A stretch of DNA of 48,535 bases from Candidatus Methanoperedens sp. BLZ2 (GCF_002487355.1 NZ_NTMG01000044.1:1-48535), one strand, 5' to 3'. Shown: positions 16,064 to 25,863, numbered from the stretch's first letter. The notes: generated by a model from the sequence alone, not told the origin. A program made the numbers and translations.

Positions 16064-16675
16064 TTATTTTGAATGTTGAGTAATACTAAGAAGTTCTTCA
16101 ACTATTTTAAAAACCTGAGTTGAGGGATTACTATCAACACTTTTTAAATCTGTCCCTTTCTTTTCATGCATTTCATTTAACCGTTTCGCCCTACTAATTG
16201 CACTTTCTCTTTTACTTTCTAATAACTCAAAATAATCTTTATTCTTTTTATAATTCGGTATATGTCTCTCTAATTTTTCTTTCAACTCATCATTGTTTAA
16301 TTTCGAAAATCTATCAACGAAATGCAAAAGGTACCATAATTCATAAGAAGGATTTGATAGACATAATTTAACATTCTTAGCCTTTCTAAATGCGGTAAAA
16401 ATAGCTTCTTGTTTATTATTATCCCAATCAAAAACACACCAAATAATATCCCCATTTTTTAAATCTAATGGATAATGTTCAATAGATTCTCGACAAAAAT
16501 CAACAAGATTTTTTGGGTCAGTACATCTTGCATTGGGTATTATGACCTCTAAATTATCATATCTAGTTCTGTATTTTTTAAAATATATTGGTTCTGTTTC
16601 CGTTCCTTCACAAACAATAACATATTTCTTGCGACGTTCTCTCCCACCCACTTTTCTACTCAAAGTTTTTGTCAT
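16064..16675 (-). CDS. rloB: RloB-like protein (AbiLii-like)
   Basis: About 203 residues from the ATG at 16675 (MTKTLSRKVGGRERRKKY). The core KKYVIVCEGTETEPIYFK near residue 20 is the RloB signature, a Toprim-like acidic site, followed by DIIWCVFDWDNN (D-x-D) and LSNPSYELWYLLHF. RloB pairs with an ATPase in RloAB/AbiL abortive-infection systems. It begins 1 nt after the ATPase stop. The low G+C content compared with flanking core genes suggests transfer. Confidence 0.85.
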   Translation of the reverse strand: MTKTLSRKVGGRERRKKYVIVCEGTETEPIYFKKYRTRYDNLEVIIPNARCTDPKNLVDFCRESIEHYPLDLKNGDIIWCVFDWDNNKQEAIFTAFRKAKNVKLCLSNPSYELWYLLHFVDRFSKLNNDELKEKLERHIPNYKKNKDYFELLESKRESAISRAKRLNEMHEKKGTDLKSVDSNPSTQVFKIVEELLSITQHSK

Positions 16676-16676
16676 T

Positions 16677-17945
16677 TTAAAATATCCTCTCTTCCATAAT
16701 GAAAGGCTCTGCACCAAATCTACCAGCTAGATACCCTTTCTGGATATTTTCATTTTTACGTGGATTGAATTCTACTAGAGAGTAAAGGTCAGTACTGCCG
16801 ATATCGGGGTTTTTTTCCGTGAACCATATTTGATCCCTGCGGAATAAATTCATATCTAATAAAATTGTGTTGTGCGTAGTGAAGATTAATTGAGCATTGT
16901 TCTTATTTTGATTTGGATCATGAAATAATTTAATTAAAAATTGTATCAATTTATAATGTAGTTTAGTGTCTAATTCATCTACGATTAAGATTCGGCCATT
17001 GCTCAACACATCTATCCATGGACCGATTAAGAAAAACATCTTTTGTGTTCCTCCAGATTCTTCATCGAATTCAAATTGTACATCAAATTCTGTATCTTTA
17101 CCCTTATTGCCTTTATGAGTGGTTTTAATATTAAATTGCTTGAATTCACTCTTTCCTTCACTTATTAAAGCCTTTAACTCATTTGGAAAAGCAGAAGGCA
17201 GATTATCAATAGAAACTTTTTCAATTGAGGCCTTAATATCCTCAATTCCTAAGTCGGTATTTAAAAGTGCTTCTATTATAAGTTCTTTAGATTTTTCATC
17301 TTTATTGAGCAAATTAATAGTAAATTCGGTCAATAAAGGAAATTCGTCAATATTTATAATTTGTAAGTTATCTTTAAACCAATCAAAAGCTTCAGATGAC
17401 TTTATATAATTCAACTGAGTTGAATTTGATAGATAAAGAACATTATCTAAGGTTCTTTCCTTTATGAATTCTTGAACCTTTTTGTCTATAGTAAAATTAA
17501 AATTATTAGTATTCGACCTTTCGAAAATTATAGCTTTATGTCCTTTAGGATAATAATATAGATATTCATCAATAATTTTCTCACTCGTGGCTGATACTCC
17601 ATAAACATATCTAGTTTCATTCTTTATAAAAACAACTTCAAATTTACTGGGTTTAGATAGATACTCTTTGTCTAATTTAAATTGAGAAACATTAATTTTA
17701 GCATCTTTTTGATTTTTATGAGATGTCATGACCAAGTGTACTAAAAAATTAAAGGCAAGAATTACATTACTTTTTCCAGATGCGTTAGGTCCATAAATCA
17801 CTGCGCTCCGTAAAAGACTATCTTTTTTCAATACATCTGTTTTAATCAAATTATTATCTAATGATTTATCAGAAGAAGATACCATACTTAAAGTTACCTT
17901 TTCCTTAATAGAACGAAAATTTTCGACACTAAATTCAATTAACAT
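16677..17945 (-). CDS. RloA-like AAA15-family ATPase (AbiLi-like)
   Basis: 422 residues of an SMC/ABC-like ATPase. Start MLIEFSVENFRSIKEKV is typical of AAA15/OLD-like proteins; Walker A is IYGPNASGKSNV near residue 53. SGGTQKMFFLIGPW gives the signature region, and ILIVDELDTKLHYKLIQFL the Walker B. With the adjacent RloB it forms an AbiL-like phage-defence pair: the ATPase senses, the Toprim-like protein is presumed effector. Mechanism is inferred from family placement. Confidence 0.85.
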   Translation of the reverse strand: MLIEFSVENFRSIKEKVTLSMVSSSDKSLDNNLIKTDVLKKDSLLRSAVIYGPNASGKSNVILAFNFLVHLVMTSHKNQKDAKINVSQFKLDKEYLSKPSKFEVVFIKNETRYVYGVSATSEKIIDEYLYYYPKGHKAIIFERSNTNNFNFTIDKKVQEFIKERTLDNVLYLSNSTQLNYIKSSEAFDWFKDNLQIINIDEFPLLTEFTINLLNKDEKSKELIIEALLNTDLGIEDIKASIEKVSIDNLPSAFPNELKALISEGKSEFKQFNIKTTHKGNKGKDTEFDVQFEFDEESGGTQKMFFLIGPWIDVLSNGRILIVDELDTKLHYKLIQFLIKLFHDPNQNKNNAQLIFTTHNTILLDMNLFRRDQIWFTEKNPDIGSTDLYSLVEFNPRKNENIQKGYLAGRFGAEPFIMEERIF

Positions 17946-18239
17946 TATGGTTCAATCCTCCAAATATAACAATCAAAATGCGATTTTTGCAATAAATTGT
18001 CATTTATTACAATTTAAACTGCAAAATATATATACTTATGCTTATTGAGTTTTGTATCTAAATGGCTTGAAAGTTGTGGTTTAACTTCAAAGTCGGATTG
18101 ATTCGCAAATAAAGCACTTTTTAAAGAATAATATTATAATCTTAATTTTACACAACTCACATTAACCATCCATTGATGTTGATAGTCAATTATTGTATAA
18201 TTGTATATAAGTCAGGTTTGCTCCCATTCACCGGCCACC
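17946..18239. other. AT-rich intergenic region
   Basis: Upstream of rloA and downstream of the decayed vapC. It is AT-rich, with a TATA-like TATATATACTTATG near 18030. I see no gene here. Confidence 0.5.
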
Positions 18240-18311
18240 TCAGGCGCAGATTCCAACCGCATTTCTGAGAATTTCTATTACAATATCAGTATCCAACGTG
18301 AAGCTATTCAA
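18240..18311 (-). pseudogene. VapC N-terminal remnant
   Basis: A frame overlapping the antitoxin stop (TTG at 18309-18311) reads SFTLDTDIVIEILRNA and stops at TGA 18240-18242 after 23 residues. LDTDIVIEILR is the first strand and helix of a PIN domain with its catalytic Asp, in the position expected for vapC after vapB. The other ~110 residues are gone: no later PIN motif is found in the following 300 bp. Confidence 0.65.
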
Positions 18312-18558
18312 TATTAGTCCGTCCCTCGCTGAATTTTTCACGTTCTTTCACAATTTCAGAGAAAATATTTAAATCTTGTATTGGCATTTCTTTCCAGATC
18401 CCTGCAAAATGAAGAATTTCTTGCAAGTTCCCATGTTTTTCCCTGATTATTTCTTCTTTTAAAAAATGTACTGTTTTTATAATTAAAGATATTTCTCGGT
18501 CAGAAAGTCCCTGAATTTCCTTTAATAGGATATTTTCAAATCTATTTTTTGATATCAT
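18304..18558 (-). CDS. VapB-like antitoxin, orphaned
   Basis: 84 residues: helical N-terminus (FENILLKEIQGLSDREISL) and C-terminal HFAGIWKEM followed by an acidic/basic tail, as in archaeal antitoxins that precede PIN toxins. Its toxin survives only as the 23-residue start at 18240-18311. The reading frame is intact, so it may still bind DNA or another VapC. Confidence 0.6.
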   Translation of the reverse strand: MISKNRFENILLKEIQGLSDREISLIIKTVHFLKEEIIREKHGNLQEILHFAGIWKEMPIQDLNIFSEIVKEREKFSEGRTNIE

Positions 18559-18784
18559 TCAGTTCCACATGATTTGATAGTCAAGTTAATACTTATATTT
18601 TTTCCATTTGCAAAATCTTGTATCGTTTCCTGAAATAATTTAAATTGCTCTCAATTGAAAATAAGATTGCTTGAACCGTGAATAGCCCGAAACCATCAAG
18701 GCAAGTAAGAGCTTAATTATTAAATTATCAAATACCCAGCTCAATTTAGAAAACAATATATTGCTTGATAGCGAATATTCCACC

Positions 18785-20104
18785 GTGAAAACAGCAATAT
18801 TAGGCGGTGGTCTTACAGGTATCACTCTTGCCCGCCTGCTTCATGAAAAAGGTGAAGATGTCACAGTTCTTGAGCGGGAACCGGTTTTTGGGGGATTATG
18901 CCGCTCTGTGAGCGATTCCGGGTTCACTTTTGATATAGGGGGCTCGCATATCATTTTCAGCCGTGATGCAGAAGTTCTCACATTCATGAATGATGTGCTC
19001 GGAAAGAACAGCCAGCGCAATATTCGCAATACAAAAATTTTCTATAAGGGATTGTATATCAAATATCCCTTTGAAAACGGGTTGAACCAGCTTCCTAAAG
19101 ATGACCTCTTTTTCTGTATCAATGAATTTATTAAAACCCTGATCGCTGTTGAAAAAGGAAAACTTCCGTCCCCCGGGAATTTTCGTGAATGGATCATCCA
19201 TACCTTCGGGAAAGGCATTGCTGACCTGTACTTGATCCCGTATAATGAAAAGATCTGGAAATTCCCGGCAGAGCAGATGTCATTGCACTGGGTAGAAGGA
19301 CGCATTCCCCGCCCGCCGATGGAGGATATTATAAAATCTGCTATCGGGATAGAAACCGAAGGATATACGCACCAGTCAATTTTCACCTACCCGCGAAAGG
19401 GCGGGATCGAGGCGCTGGTAAGATCAATTGCATCGCCGATTAAAAAGTGCATCCGCACAGGCTTTAACGTATCTTCAGTCAGGAAAGAAGGAGAAAAGTA
19501 TTTAATAAGTGATGGCGATAATATTATTATAGCAGATCGCTGCATATCTACTATTCCCTTACAGAGGCTCTTGGAAAGTCTTGAAAATGTTCCGGATACA
19601 GTCCGGAGATCCTGCAATGAACTGAAATATAACTCGATAGCCTGTGTTTTTATCGGGGTGCGGGGAAAGCTTCCGGATATTTCATGGATGTATGTTCCTG
19701 ATAAAGATCTTGGGCTGTTTAATAGGATTTCATTTCCATCAAATTACAGCCCTGATGTGGCGCCTGCGGGATATCCAGCGATACTTGCAGAGATAACATA
19801 TCATGAAGGGGATGATGTATCAGAAATGTCGGACCGGAAGATAATTGACCATGTAATTAAAGCACTTAAAAATATGAATATCATAAAGAATGGGGAGGAT
19901 ATAGTATATACTGCCCTGGAGCGGCAAAGGTTTGCGTATGTTATCTATGACCTGGATTATAAGAAAAATATCGCCATTGTAAAAGACTTTTGCGAAAAAC
20001 TTGGCATAGGACTCGTCGGACGTTTTTCGGAATTTGAATATCTTAATATGGATGGTTGTATCAGAAATGCGATGAATTTTGTGAGGAAAATAAATGAGGG
20101 TTAA
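18785..20104 (+). CDS. FAD-dependent oxidoreductase, protoporphyrinogen oxidase/UDP-galactopyranose mutase-like
   Basis: About 440 residues. The Rossmann start KTAILGGGLTGITLARLL and LEREPVFGGLCRS bind FAD; FDIGGSHIIF and YNEKIWKFP are typical of the amine-oxidase/NAD(P)-binding_8 group acting on nucleotide sugars. The GTG at 18785 precedes the beta strand directly; a TTG at 18761 would add eight residues. It overlaps the GT4 gene by 11 nt, so a role in surface-glycan synthesis is likely; the substrate is unknown. Confidence 0.8.
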   Translation: MKTAILGGGLTGITLARLLHEKGEDVTVLEREPVFGGLCRSVSDSGFTFDIGGSHIIFSRDAEVLTFMNDVLGKNSQRNIRNTKIFYKGLYIKYPFENGLNQLPKDDLFFCINEFIKTLIAVEKGKLPSPGNFREWIIHTFGKGIADLYLIPYNEKIWKFPAEQMSLHWVEGRIPRPPMEDIIKSAIGIETEGYTHQSIFTYPRKGGIEALVRSIASPIKKCIRTGFNVSSVRKEGEKYLISDGDNIIIADRCISTIPLQRLLESLENVPDTVRRSCNELKYNSIACVFIGVRGKLPDISWMYVPDKDLGLFNRISFPSNYSPDVAPAGYPAILAEITYHEGDDVSEMSDRKIIDHVIKALKNMNIIKNGEDIVYTALERQRFAYVIYDLDYKKNIAIVKDFCEKLGIGLVGRFSEFEYLNMDGCIRNAMNFVRKINEG

Positions 20105-21071
20105 TATTTTTGCAGAAGATTTCCTGAATTTAAAGTATCTGGGATGCGGAACTGCAGCAAAAACGCTGTACAGGCAGTTGGCCAGTATGCCGGATATGGA
20201 AGTGTCATGGAACTCCAGAGGCCGGGATTTTGACATAGTCCATTATCACACTTTCGGCCCGGTGTCGCTTATGAGCCGCAAATACTCAAAAGGCATAAAG
20301 ATACTGACCGCACATGTCACACCCCGCCTTAATGAAGGCGGCCTGGCATTCAGTAAATATTTCACCCCTTATTATCCTTACAGCTACAGGAAGTTTGATC
20401 ATATAATAACCCTGGTAGACTGGTGCCGCAGCGAAGTTCGGGAGATCGCACCTTTTGTTCCTACCACGACCATCCCTAACGGGGTGGACAGGGATTATTT
20501 CAAAAGGGATGAAGGAAAGCGAAAAAGCTTCAGGGAACGGTATAAAATACCTGACGGCGGGAAGGTAGTGCTTGCCGTAGGCCAGCAGACGCCACGCAAG
20601 GGAATATATGATTTTATCGAGCTGTCAAAAATGCATCCTGAAATGCACTGGGTATGGGTTGGAGGGTTTCCTGCCGGGCCATTTTCAAAAGATCGCCTCA
20701 AGATAGAGTGGATGAAAAAGAAATGCCAGGATAACGTAATATTCACGGGATTCGTTCCTGATATTGCGGAAGCTTACAGCGGCGCCGATGTATTTTTAAT
20801 GCCCTCGTATTCTGAGATGTTTGTGCTGGTGATCCTGGAAGCGCTCTCCTGCGGCCTTCCCGTGGTTGCCCGTGGAATACCGGAATTCAAAGAAATTTTT
20901 GGAGGGGCGGTTCAATTCTTTAATAACGTTTCGGAGGCCGGGGAGCAGATTGCGGATGATGAATCATTAAAACAATATGCTCCTGGTTCACGCGACTTTA
21001 CCGAGCAGTATGACATTAAAAAAGTTGCCCAAATGCATTGCAATCTATATAGGGAACTGATAGAATCATGA
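20094..21071 (+). CDS. glycosyltransferase family 4
   Basis: 325 residues of GT-B fold. FGPVSLMSRKYSKGIKIL and TTIPNGVDRDYFKRD mark the domain junction; VLAVGQQTPRKGIYDFIELS begins the C-terminal Rossmann half. SYSEMFVLVILEALSCGLPV carries the E-x7-E donor-binding motif. It transfers an activated sugar onto a glycan or lipid; sugar unknown. It overlaps both neighbours, indicating one operon. Confidence 0.92.
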   Translation: MRVNIFAEDFLNLKYLGCGTAAKTLYRQLASMPDMEVSWNSRGRDFDIVHYHTFGPVSLMSRKYSKGIKILTAHVTPRLNEGGLAFSKYFTPYYPYSYRKFDHIITLVDWCRSEVREIAPFVPTTTIPNGVDRDYFKRDEGKRKSFRERYKIPDGGKVVLAVGQQTPRKGIYDFIELSKMHPEMHWVWVGGFPAGPFSKDRLKIEWMKKKCQDNVIFTGFVPDIAEAYSGADVFLMPSYSEMFVLVILEALSCGLPVVARGIPEFKEIFGGAVQFFNNVSEAGEQIADDESLKQYAPGSRDFTEQYDIKKVAQMHCNLYRELIES

Positions 21072-21766
21072 TATCCGTAATTGTCCCCACTTACAATGAA
21101 GAAGCTAATATTACAGCCTGTCTGCAATCCCTGTGCAACCAGACAATTAGCAGGGATGAATACGAAATCATCGTGGTTGATGGAAATTCGAATGACCGCA
21201 CATATGAACTGGCGCAAGTATATGCTGATGAAGTTATGACCCAGACGAGCAAAAAGGTGGGAGGAGCCAGGAATGACGGTGTATTGCGTGCATGTGGAGA
21301 TATCGTTGCTACAACGGACGCAGATTGCATAATCCCTCCGGAATGGCTTGAGATAATAAAGAATGATTTCGAGTCACATGATATTGTCCAGCTTTATGGG
21401 ACTGTTTATCCGATTGAAGAGGGATTAAAACACAAAATTTCCCTTATGAGTGCAAATACTTTCTCCCGCATCGGGTATTATACCCGCGCCCTGTATTATA
21501 CGCTGGGATGCAACACTGCATTCGATAAAGAAGCTTTCCTCAGGGCTGGCATGTACCAGTGTATCGATGCGGGTGATGATGTTGAGATCGCACTGAGAAT
21601 GCGTAAAATCGGACGTGTAATGCTTGATGATCGTATGAAGGTTGGATTCTCAATGCGCAGGTTCCAGCAATTCGGGATGATAAAATCGGTTTACGAATGG
21701 CTATACATAGTTGCCAGTGGGGGCGAAGCTTCAGGATATTCATACTCGAAACGAAATTACAAATAG
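21068..21766 (+). CDS. glycosyltransferase family 2
   Basis: 232 residues of GT-A fold: ISVIVPTYNEEANITACL, IIVVDGNSNDRT, then VATTDADCIIPPEW with the D-x-D metal site, and AGDDVEIALRMRKIGR near residue 170. No membrane anchor is evident. It overlaps the GT4 gene by 4 nt (ATGA), and its 3' end overlaps the convergent PHP gene by 10 nt. Confidence 0.92.
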   Translation: MISVIVPTYNEEANITACLQSLCNQTISRDEYEIIVVDGNSNDRTYELAQVYADEVMTQTSKKVGGARNDGVLRACGDIVATTDADCIIPPEWLEIIKNDFESHDIVQLYGTVYPIEEGLKHKISLMSANTFSRIGYYTRALYYTLGCNTAFDKEAFLRAGMYQCIDAGDDVEIALRMRKIGRVMLDDRMKVGFSMRRFQQFGMIKSVYEWLYIVASGGEASGYSYSKRNYK

Positions 21767-22629
21767 CGATCTTGCTGTTCTTTCCATACCCTGCGTCCTT
21801 TATGTTTCAACACCCTATCGCCAAGAAGTGTGCAAATAACAGGCAGTGGTGAAAATGCATATACGAGAGAACCCAGCAAATATGATAATTTACGTGAATT
21901 TCTTACCTTTGATATTTCGGCAGACATGGGGCAATCTACATCATTGAACTTCAGTATTGTCTTTGACGATTCAAACGCTACCCGGGCACCGTAATAGACA
22001 AAATCTTTAATAGATGCAACTCTTCCACCATGAAGTGTCTGCCTGTTCTTTATGGCTGTCCTGAAATCTTCCTGGGAACTGCCGTCAAATAACGTATAAC
22101 CGTTTCCTATCATAAAACTTGCATGCGCATCACTTCCGCCAAGTTTTGCATGCCCGTTACAATTTTTAAAAGCGAGAGCATTGGAATATCCATCCCTGTG
22201 TAATGAATTGAATACTTCTATCCCATCAAACTTCAATGTGTTCATTTTCGTGCCAACACAGGAACAATATCCACTATAAGGGTGTGGAGCAACGGCTATT
22301 CCATCCTGGCTGTGTATTTGTTCGATCGTTTCTTCGGCACTTAAGCCGGGCTCGACCTGCTCTTGAAGGAACAATCCCAGTATCTCACCCTCGTTTGAAG
22401 ATATCTCTTCACCGATCACCACTATATCCTTATTGAATTTTTGAGCAACAAGCGCACCTTTGATAGTGTTATGATCTGTTATGCAAAGTACACCAAGTCC
22501 CATCTTTTCAGCGACCTTAATGGATGTCCTGGGAGTGGTCACACTGTCCGGGAATGACAAAAATTTATAATTCGTAAAACCTGAATACATGGTATGAGTA
22601 TGTATGTCACCGACTCCTATTTCCTGCAT
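21757..22629 (-). CDS. PHP-domain metal-dependent phosphoesterase
   Basis: 290 residues. Metal ligands are all visible: GDIHTHTMYSG (residues 7-17), LCITDHNTIKGA, VIGEEISSNEGEILG, VAPHPYSG and LGGSDAH. This is a complete PHP domain without the polymerase or ATPase partners, like YciV-type nucleotidases or cyclic phosphodiesterases. The C-terminal 80 residues include a hydrophobic run (LLGSLVYAFSPLPVICTLLG) that may lie against the membrane. Substrate unknown. Confidence 0.85.
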   Translation of the reverse strand: MQEIGVGDIHTHTMYSGFTNYKFLSFPDSVTTPRTSIKVAEKMGLGVLCITDHNTIKGALVAQKFNKDIVVIGEEISSNEGEILGLFLQEQVEPGLSAEETIEQIHSQDGIAVAPHPYSGYCSCVGTKMNTLKFDGIEVFNSLHRDGYSNALAFKNCNGHAKLGGSDAHASFMIGNGYTLFDGSSQEDFRTAIKNRQTLHGGRVASIKDFVYYGARVAFESSKTILKFNDVDCPMSAEISKVRNSRKLSYLLGSLVYAFSPLPVICTLLGDRVLKHKGRRVWKEQQDRYL

Positions 22630-22718
22630 ATTTCGCTCCCTACCTCTATTATTAGCCTTTATAGTATAAAGTTTTTAGTGAATTATTTTAAATTTTGCTC
22701 CAGTTCTCCTGATTCTCC

Positions 22719-23972
22719 TTATTGTTCAAACCGCAGTGCATCTACCGGATTCATCTTTGCAGCTGACCTTGCGGGTGCGACGCCTGATATTATGCCTACG
22801 AATATCGAGAAAGCAAGCGCAAATATAACAAGTTGGGGCGTTACAACTGCGTTCATTGTTCCACCCGGTCCTATAGCCTGCCCGCCCACAATGGATACGA
22901 GTACGGATATCAGTATGCCGATAAATATTCCGAGCATTCCCCCGACAAATCCGAATAATCCGGATTCCATAAGAAACAGTTTCATAACTTCGTTATCAGT
23001 AGCTCCAAGAGCCTTCAGCAATCCAATCTGCCGTGTTCGTTCCATGACAGACATGAACATGGTATTTGCAATACCTACAGCGCCCACGAGGAGTGAAACT
23101 GCTGCAATCGCAGCAAGGAATAGCGATATGGACTGGACAACACTGGTTATTTGCTGTTGTATCACCGCAAATGCAGTGACGGTAAAATCCCTGGTTCTTG
23201 GATTTACATGCCTGGAAGGCATAAGTTTAGTTACAATATCTGCAGCCACCTGGTTTGCAAGCGCCGGGTCAGTTACCTTCACCATGATAGAAGTAAAAGT
23301 ATTTCTGGGTATGGTTGTAGTTATCACATCCCTGGCGTAATCAGCAGGCATATATACTGCATTATCACCTCCGCCTCCAAAACCTCCTCCTGATTGGACG
23401 AAGATTCCCACGACTTTGAAAGTCTTACCTCCTATCGTGACCGGCCTATTCAGGGTTATCGGCTGCAAAAAAGTTTCATGGGCTAAAGAATAGCCAATAA
23501 CTACTGCATTTGAGTCACCTGGCTGAAGGTATCTGCCAGCTTCAAGCTGTGTTGTGACCATGGAGCGCCACACTATGGGATCAACACCTGTTATGGATAC
23601 CGACGTCTTCTCCGTACCCAGTAACATATCCGACCTGCCTGAAACCATGCCGTTCACATATAGCACACCGGGTACCTGCTTGATCACGTTTACGTCTTTA
23701 TCTGTGAGGTTAATACTGGTGCTTCCGCCCCCTCGTCCCCCATCAAAACCGCCACCGCCAGTTGCCCGTGAAAAACCCGGGGTGACAGTGATCAGGTCGG
23801 CCCCAAGACTTCCCAGACGGGAAGCCACGCTTTCCTGCATACCCTGACCTATGGAGATTATAGCTACGACCGCTGCTACACCAATTACAATTCCGATAAT
23901 AGTGAGCCAGCTTCGCATCTTGCTTTTTTTCACATGGCTCAAAGACAGCCTGAAAGTATCATAAGTCTTCAT
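22719..23972 (-). CDS. ABC transporter permease, MacB/FtsX type
   Basis: 417 residues: one N-terminal helix (SWLTIIGIVIGVAAVVAI), a periplasm-side MacB-PCD domain with a Gly-rich loop (GFSRATGGGGFDGGRGG), then three C-terminal helices of the FtsX domain (ERTRQIGLLKALGATDNEV is the coupling signature). Such permeases drive extrusion from the outer membrane leaflet and do not translocate through a channel. It is the last gene of an operon with ATPase and surface protein. Confidence 0.92.
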   Translation of the reverse strand: MKTYDTFRLSLSHVKKSKMRSWLTIIGIVIGVAAVVAIISIGQGMQESVASRLGSLGADLITVTPGFSRATGGGGFDGGRGGGSTSINLTDKDVNVIKQVPGVLYVNGMVSGRSDMLLGTEKTSVSITGVDPIVWRSMVTTQLEAGRYLQPGDSNAVVIGYSLAHETFLQPITLNRPVTIGGKTFKVVGIFVQSGGGFGGGGDNAVYMPADYARDVITTTIPRNTFTSIMVKVTDPALANQVAADIVTKLMPSRHVNPRTRDFTVTAFAVIQQQITSVVQSISLFLAAIAAVSLLVGAVGIANTMFMSVMERTRQIGLLKALGATDNEVMKLFLMESGLFGFVGGMLGIFIGILISVLVSIVGGQAIGPGGTMNAVVTPQLVIFALAFSIFVGIISGVAPARSAAKMNPVDALRFEQ

Positions 23973-23991
23973 AAAGTCCTCTTAAGGGATT

Positions 23992-25185
23992 TCATTTTTG
24001 TTTTTTGAAATATGTTTTTATTTTTCCGCGCTGCCAGTATAATACCAGTATGATCACTACAATGACTATCCATAATGTATAATTCGTACTGCTCTTCCCT
24101 CTCGATTGTGTGCTTGTTGAGGATAATATCACGGGCAGGGATTTTGTGATCGTATGTCTCTGCCCACTGGTGTCGGTATATTGTATCTCTAATTCAAGAA
24201 TGCTTCCGGCTTCAGCAGTTTTCGTTATCTGGAATATTGCAGATGTATAATCACCGGGATTCAAATTCCCGAGCACAGAGGTACTGCTCCCTGTTATTGA
24301 GAAGTTCTTCTGGCGCGGCAGGTTGACCGCTACTGCATTTGCGGGGCTTATCCCGATATTGGCGACATTAAGCGAAAAAGAGCCCACAGTCTCCACATAG
24401 CTTACATCAAAATCGGTTATTCCTGCAACAACCAATCCGATGAGATTATCGGTTGAATAATTGTTCTGTCCTGTGATCTTTACAGGAATATTATAAACAC
24501 CAGGGCGCGCGGCGACATCTACTGCCAGATTGAATGTTATCGATGCAATATCTCCTGATTTCATAGTACCCAGGGAAAATTGCTTTCCTCCCCCAAGCAC
24601 AGAAAACGCTGAATTCGTATTGTCAATGTTTATTTCAGCAACAGTATTCTGTACCGTACCTGTGCCAGTATTTTTAAATGTTAGCGTTTCTGTGTTCTTG
24701 CTCCCCGGTGCTACGGTACTGATCGTTGAATTTACCAGCATTATCATGGGCTTTCCTCTAATAGTCAATATCTGGTCATCCAGCTTGGTTGTGGCGCTCA
24801 TCTGTTGATTAGAGCGGTCTGTTTGCAATCCTTTGTAGGTAATAAAAACATTAAAATAATAATCTCCTTCCACCACATCAGGATTTATATATATCCTGAA
24901 CTTTGCAGTTCGCTGATCGCCCCAGTCAGTAATAGTTCCAAGTGAATATATATCGTTAAGGAGCGTTACAGCGTTAATAGATGCGTTGTCCTTTGGCGCA
25001 AGTTTTACAGTAACATCCTCCATAAAGTTCCCAAATCCCTTGTTCTGTATCGGTACATAGACATATGTCGTATCTCCGGGATATACAGGCGCGCTTTCGG
25101 TCACAAGATAATTAGAGGCTGCTGATGCAACCTGTGCTATCATTAATGTCGATACGATTATTAAAAATATATTGAATTTTTTCAT
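23992..25185 (-). CDS. COG1361-type secreted, membrane-anchored protein with CARDB/NEW3-like repeats
   Basis: 397 residues: N-terminal signal peptide (FLIIVSTLMIAQVASAA), several Ig-like beta repeats rich in N and T, and a C-terminal helix (LWIVIVVIILVLYW) with a basic tail. COG1361 proteins often accompany MacB-like ABC exporters in methanogens and are thought to act as their extracytoplasmic partner. It overlaps the ATPase gene by 4 nt and precedes the permease by 19 nt. Confidence 0.85.
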   Translation of the reverse strand: MKKFNIFLIIVSTLMIAQVASAASNYLVTESAPVYPGDTTYVYVPIQNKGFGNFMEDVTVKLAPKDNASINAVTLLNDIYSLGTITDWGDQRTAKFRIYINPDVVEGDYYFNVFITYKGLQTDRSNQQMSATTKLDDQILTIRGKPMIMLVNSTISTVAPGSKNTETLTFKNTGTGTVQNTVAEINIDNTNSAFSVLGGGKQFSLGTMKSGDIASITFNLAVDVAARPGVYNIPVKITGQNNYSTDNLIGLVVAGITDFDVSYVETVGSFSLNVANIGISPANAVAVNLPRQKNFSITGSSTSVLGNLNPGDYTSAIFQITKTAEAGSILELEIQYTDTSGQRHTITKSLPVILSSTSTQSRGKSSTNYTLWIVIVVIILVLYWQRGKIKTYFKKQK

Positions 25186-25862
25186 GTTTCACCTACTATT
25201 TTTCCATCAAGCATTTTCACAACTCTTCCTGCATATCCTGCAATTTTGGGGTCGTGTGTTATCATAACTATAGTCAATCCCTCAGTGTTTAAACGTTTAA
25301 AAACATCCATGACTTCCCCTCCTGATTTAGTATCCAGGTTCCCTGTCGGCTCATCTGCAAGGAGAATAGAAGGGCCTGTGGAGAGCGCCCTTGCGACCGC
25401 TACTCTTTGCTGCTGCCCGCCTGATAGCTGGGCAGGGAAATGATTTCCCCGTTCGGATAAACCCACCATTTCCAGCAATTTTCTTGAAGTGTTTTCTATT
25501 TCTACTTCAGGAAATTCATGAATCCTCATGGGCAGCTGGATATTCGCAATAGCTGTCAGGGTAGGATACAGGTTAAAAGTCTGGAATATGAACCCGATTT
25601 TTTTACCTCTTATCCGCGCCAGTTCGTCACTTTTAAATTCTGATATATTCCTGCCTTCGAGCAAAACCTTTCCACGTGTGGGCATGTCAAGACAACCGAT
25701 CATATTTAACATCGTTGATTTGCCGCATCCGCTGGGGCCTGTTATAGCCACGAACTCGCTTTTTTTTATTACCAGGTCTATTCCCGCAAGTGCGGGTACG
25801 TCAAAATCGCCCATACGATAAATTTTCCAGACATCCTGCATCTCCATTATGATTTCCATCAT
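25182..25862 (-). CDS. ABC transporter ATP-binding protein, MacB/LolD type
   Basis: 226 residues. Walker A GPSGCGKSTMLN near residue 40, Q-loop GFIFQTFNLYP, signature LSGGQQQRVAVARAL, Walker B ILLADEPTGNLD and switch His in MITHD. The LolD/MacB subfamily matches the FtsX permease downstream. It powers the exporter encoded by the next two genes. Confidence 0.95.
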   Translation of the reverse strand: MMEIIMEMQDVWKIYRMGDFDVPALAGIDLVIKKSEFVAITGPSGCGKSTMLNMIGCLDMPTRGKVLLEGRNISEFKSDELARIRGKKIGFIFQTFNLYPTLTAIANIQLPMRIHEFPEVEIENTSRKLLEMVGLSERGNHFPAQLSGGQQQRVAVARALSTGPSILLADEPTGNLDTKSGGEVMDVFKRLNTEGLTIVMITHDPKIAGYAGRVVKMLDGKIVGET

Positions 25863-25863
25863 A

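Noticed and set aside
22594-23340. 248-residue frame antisense to the permease gene
   Set aside because: Shadow of the MacB-like permease; low-complexity composition and no conserved motif.
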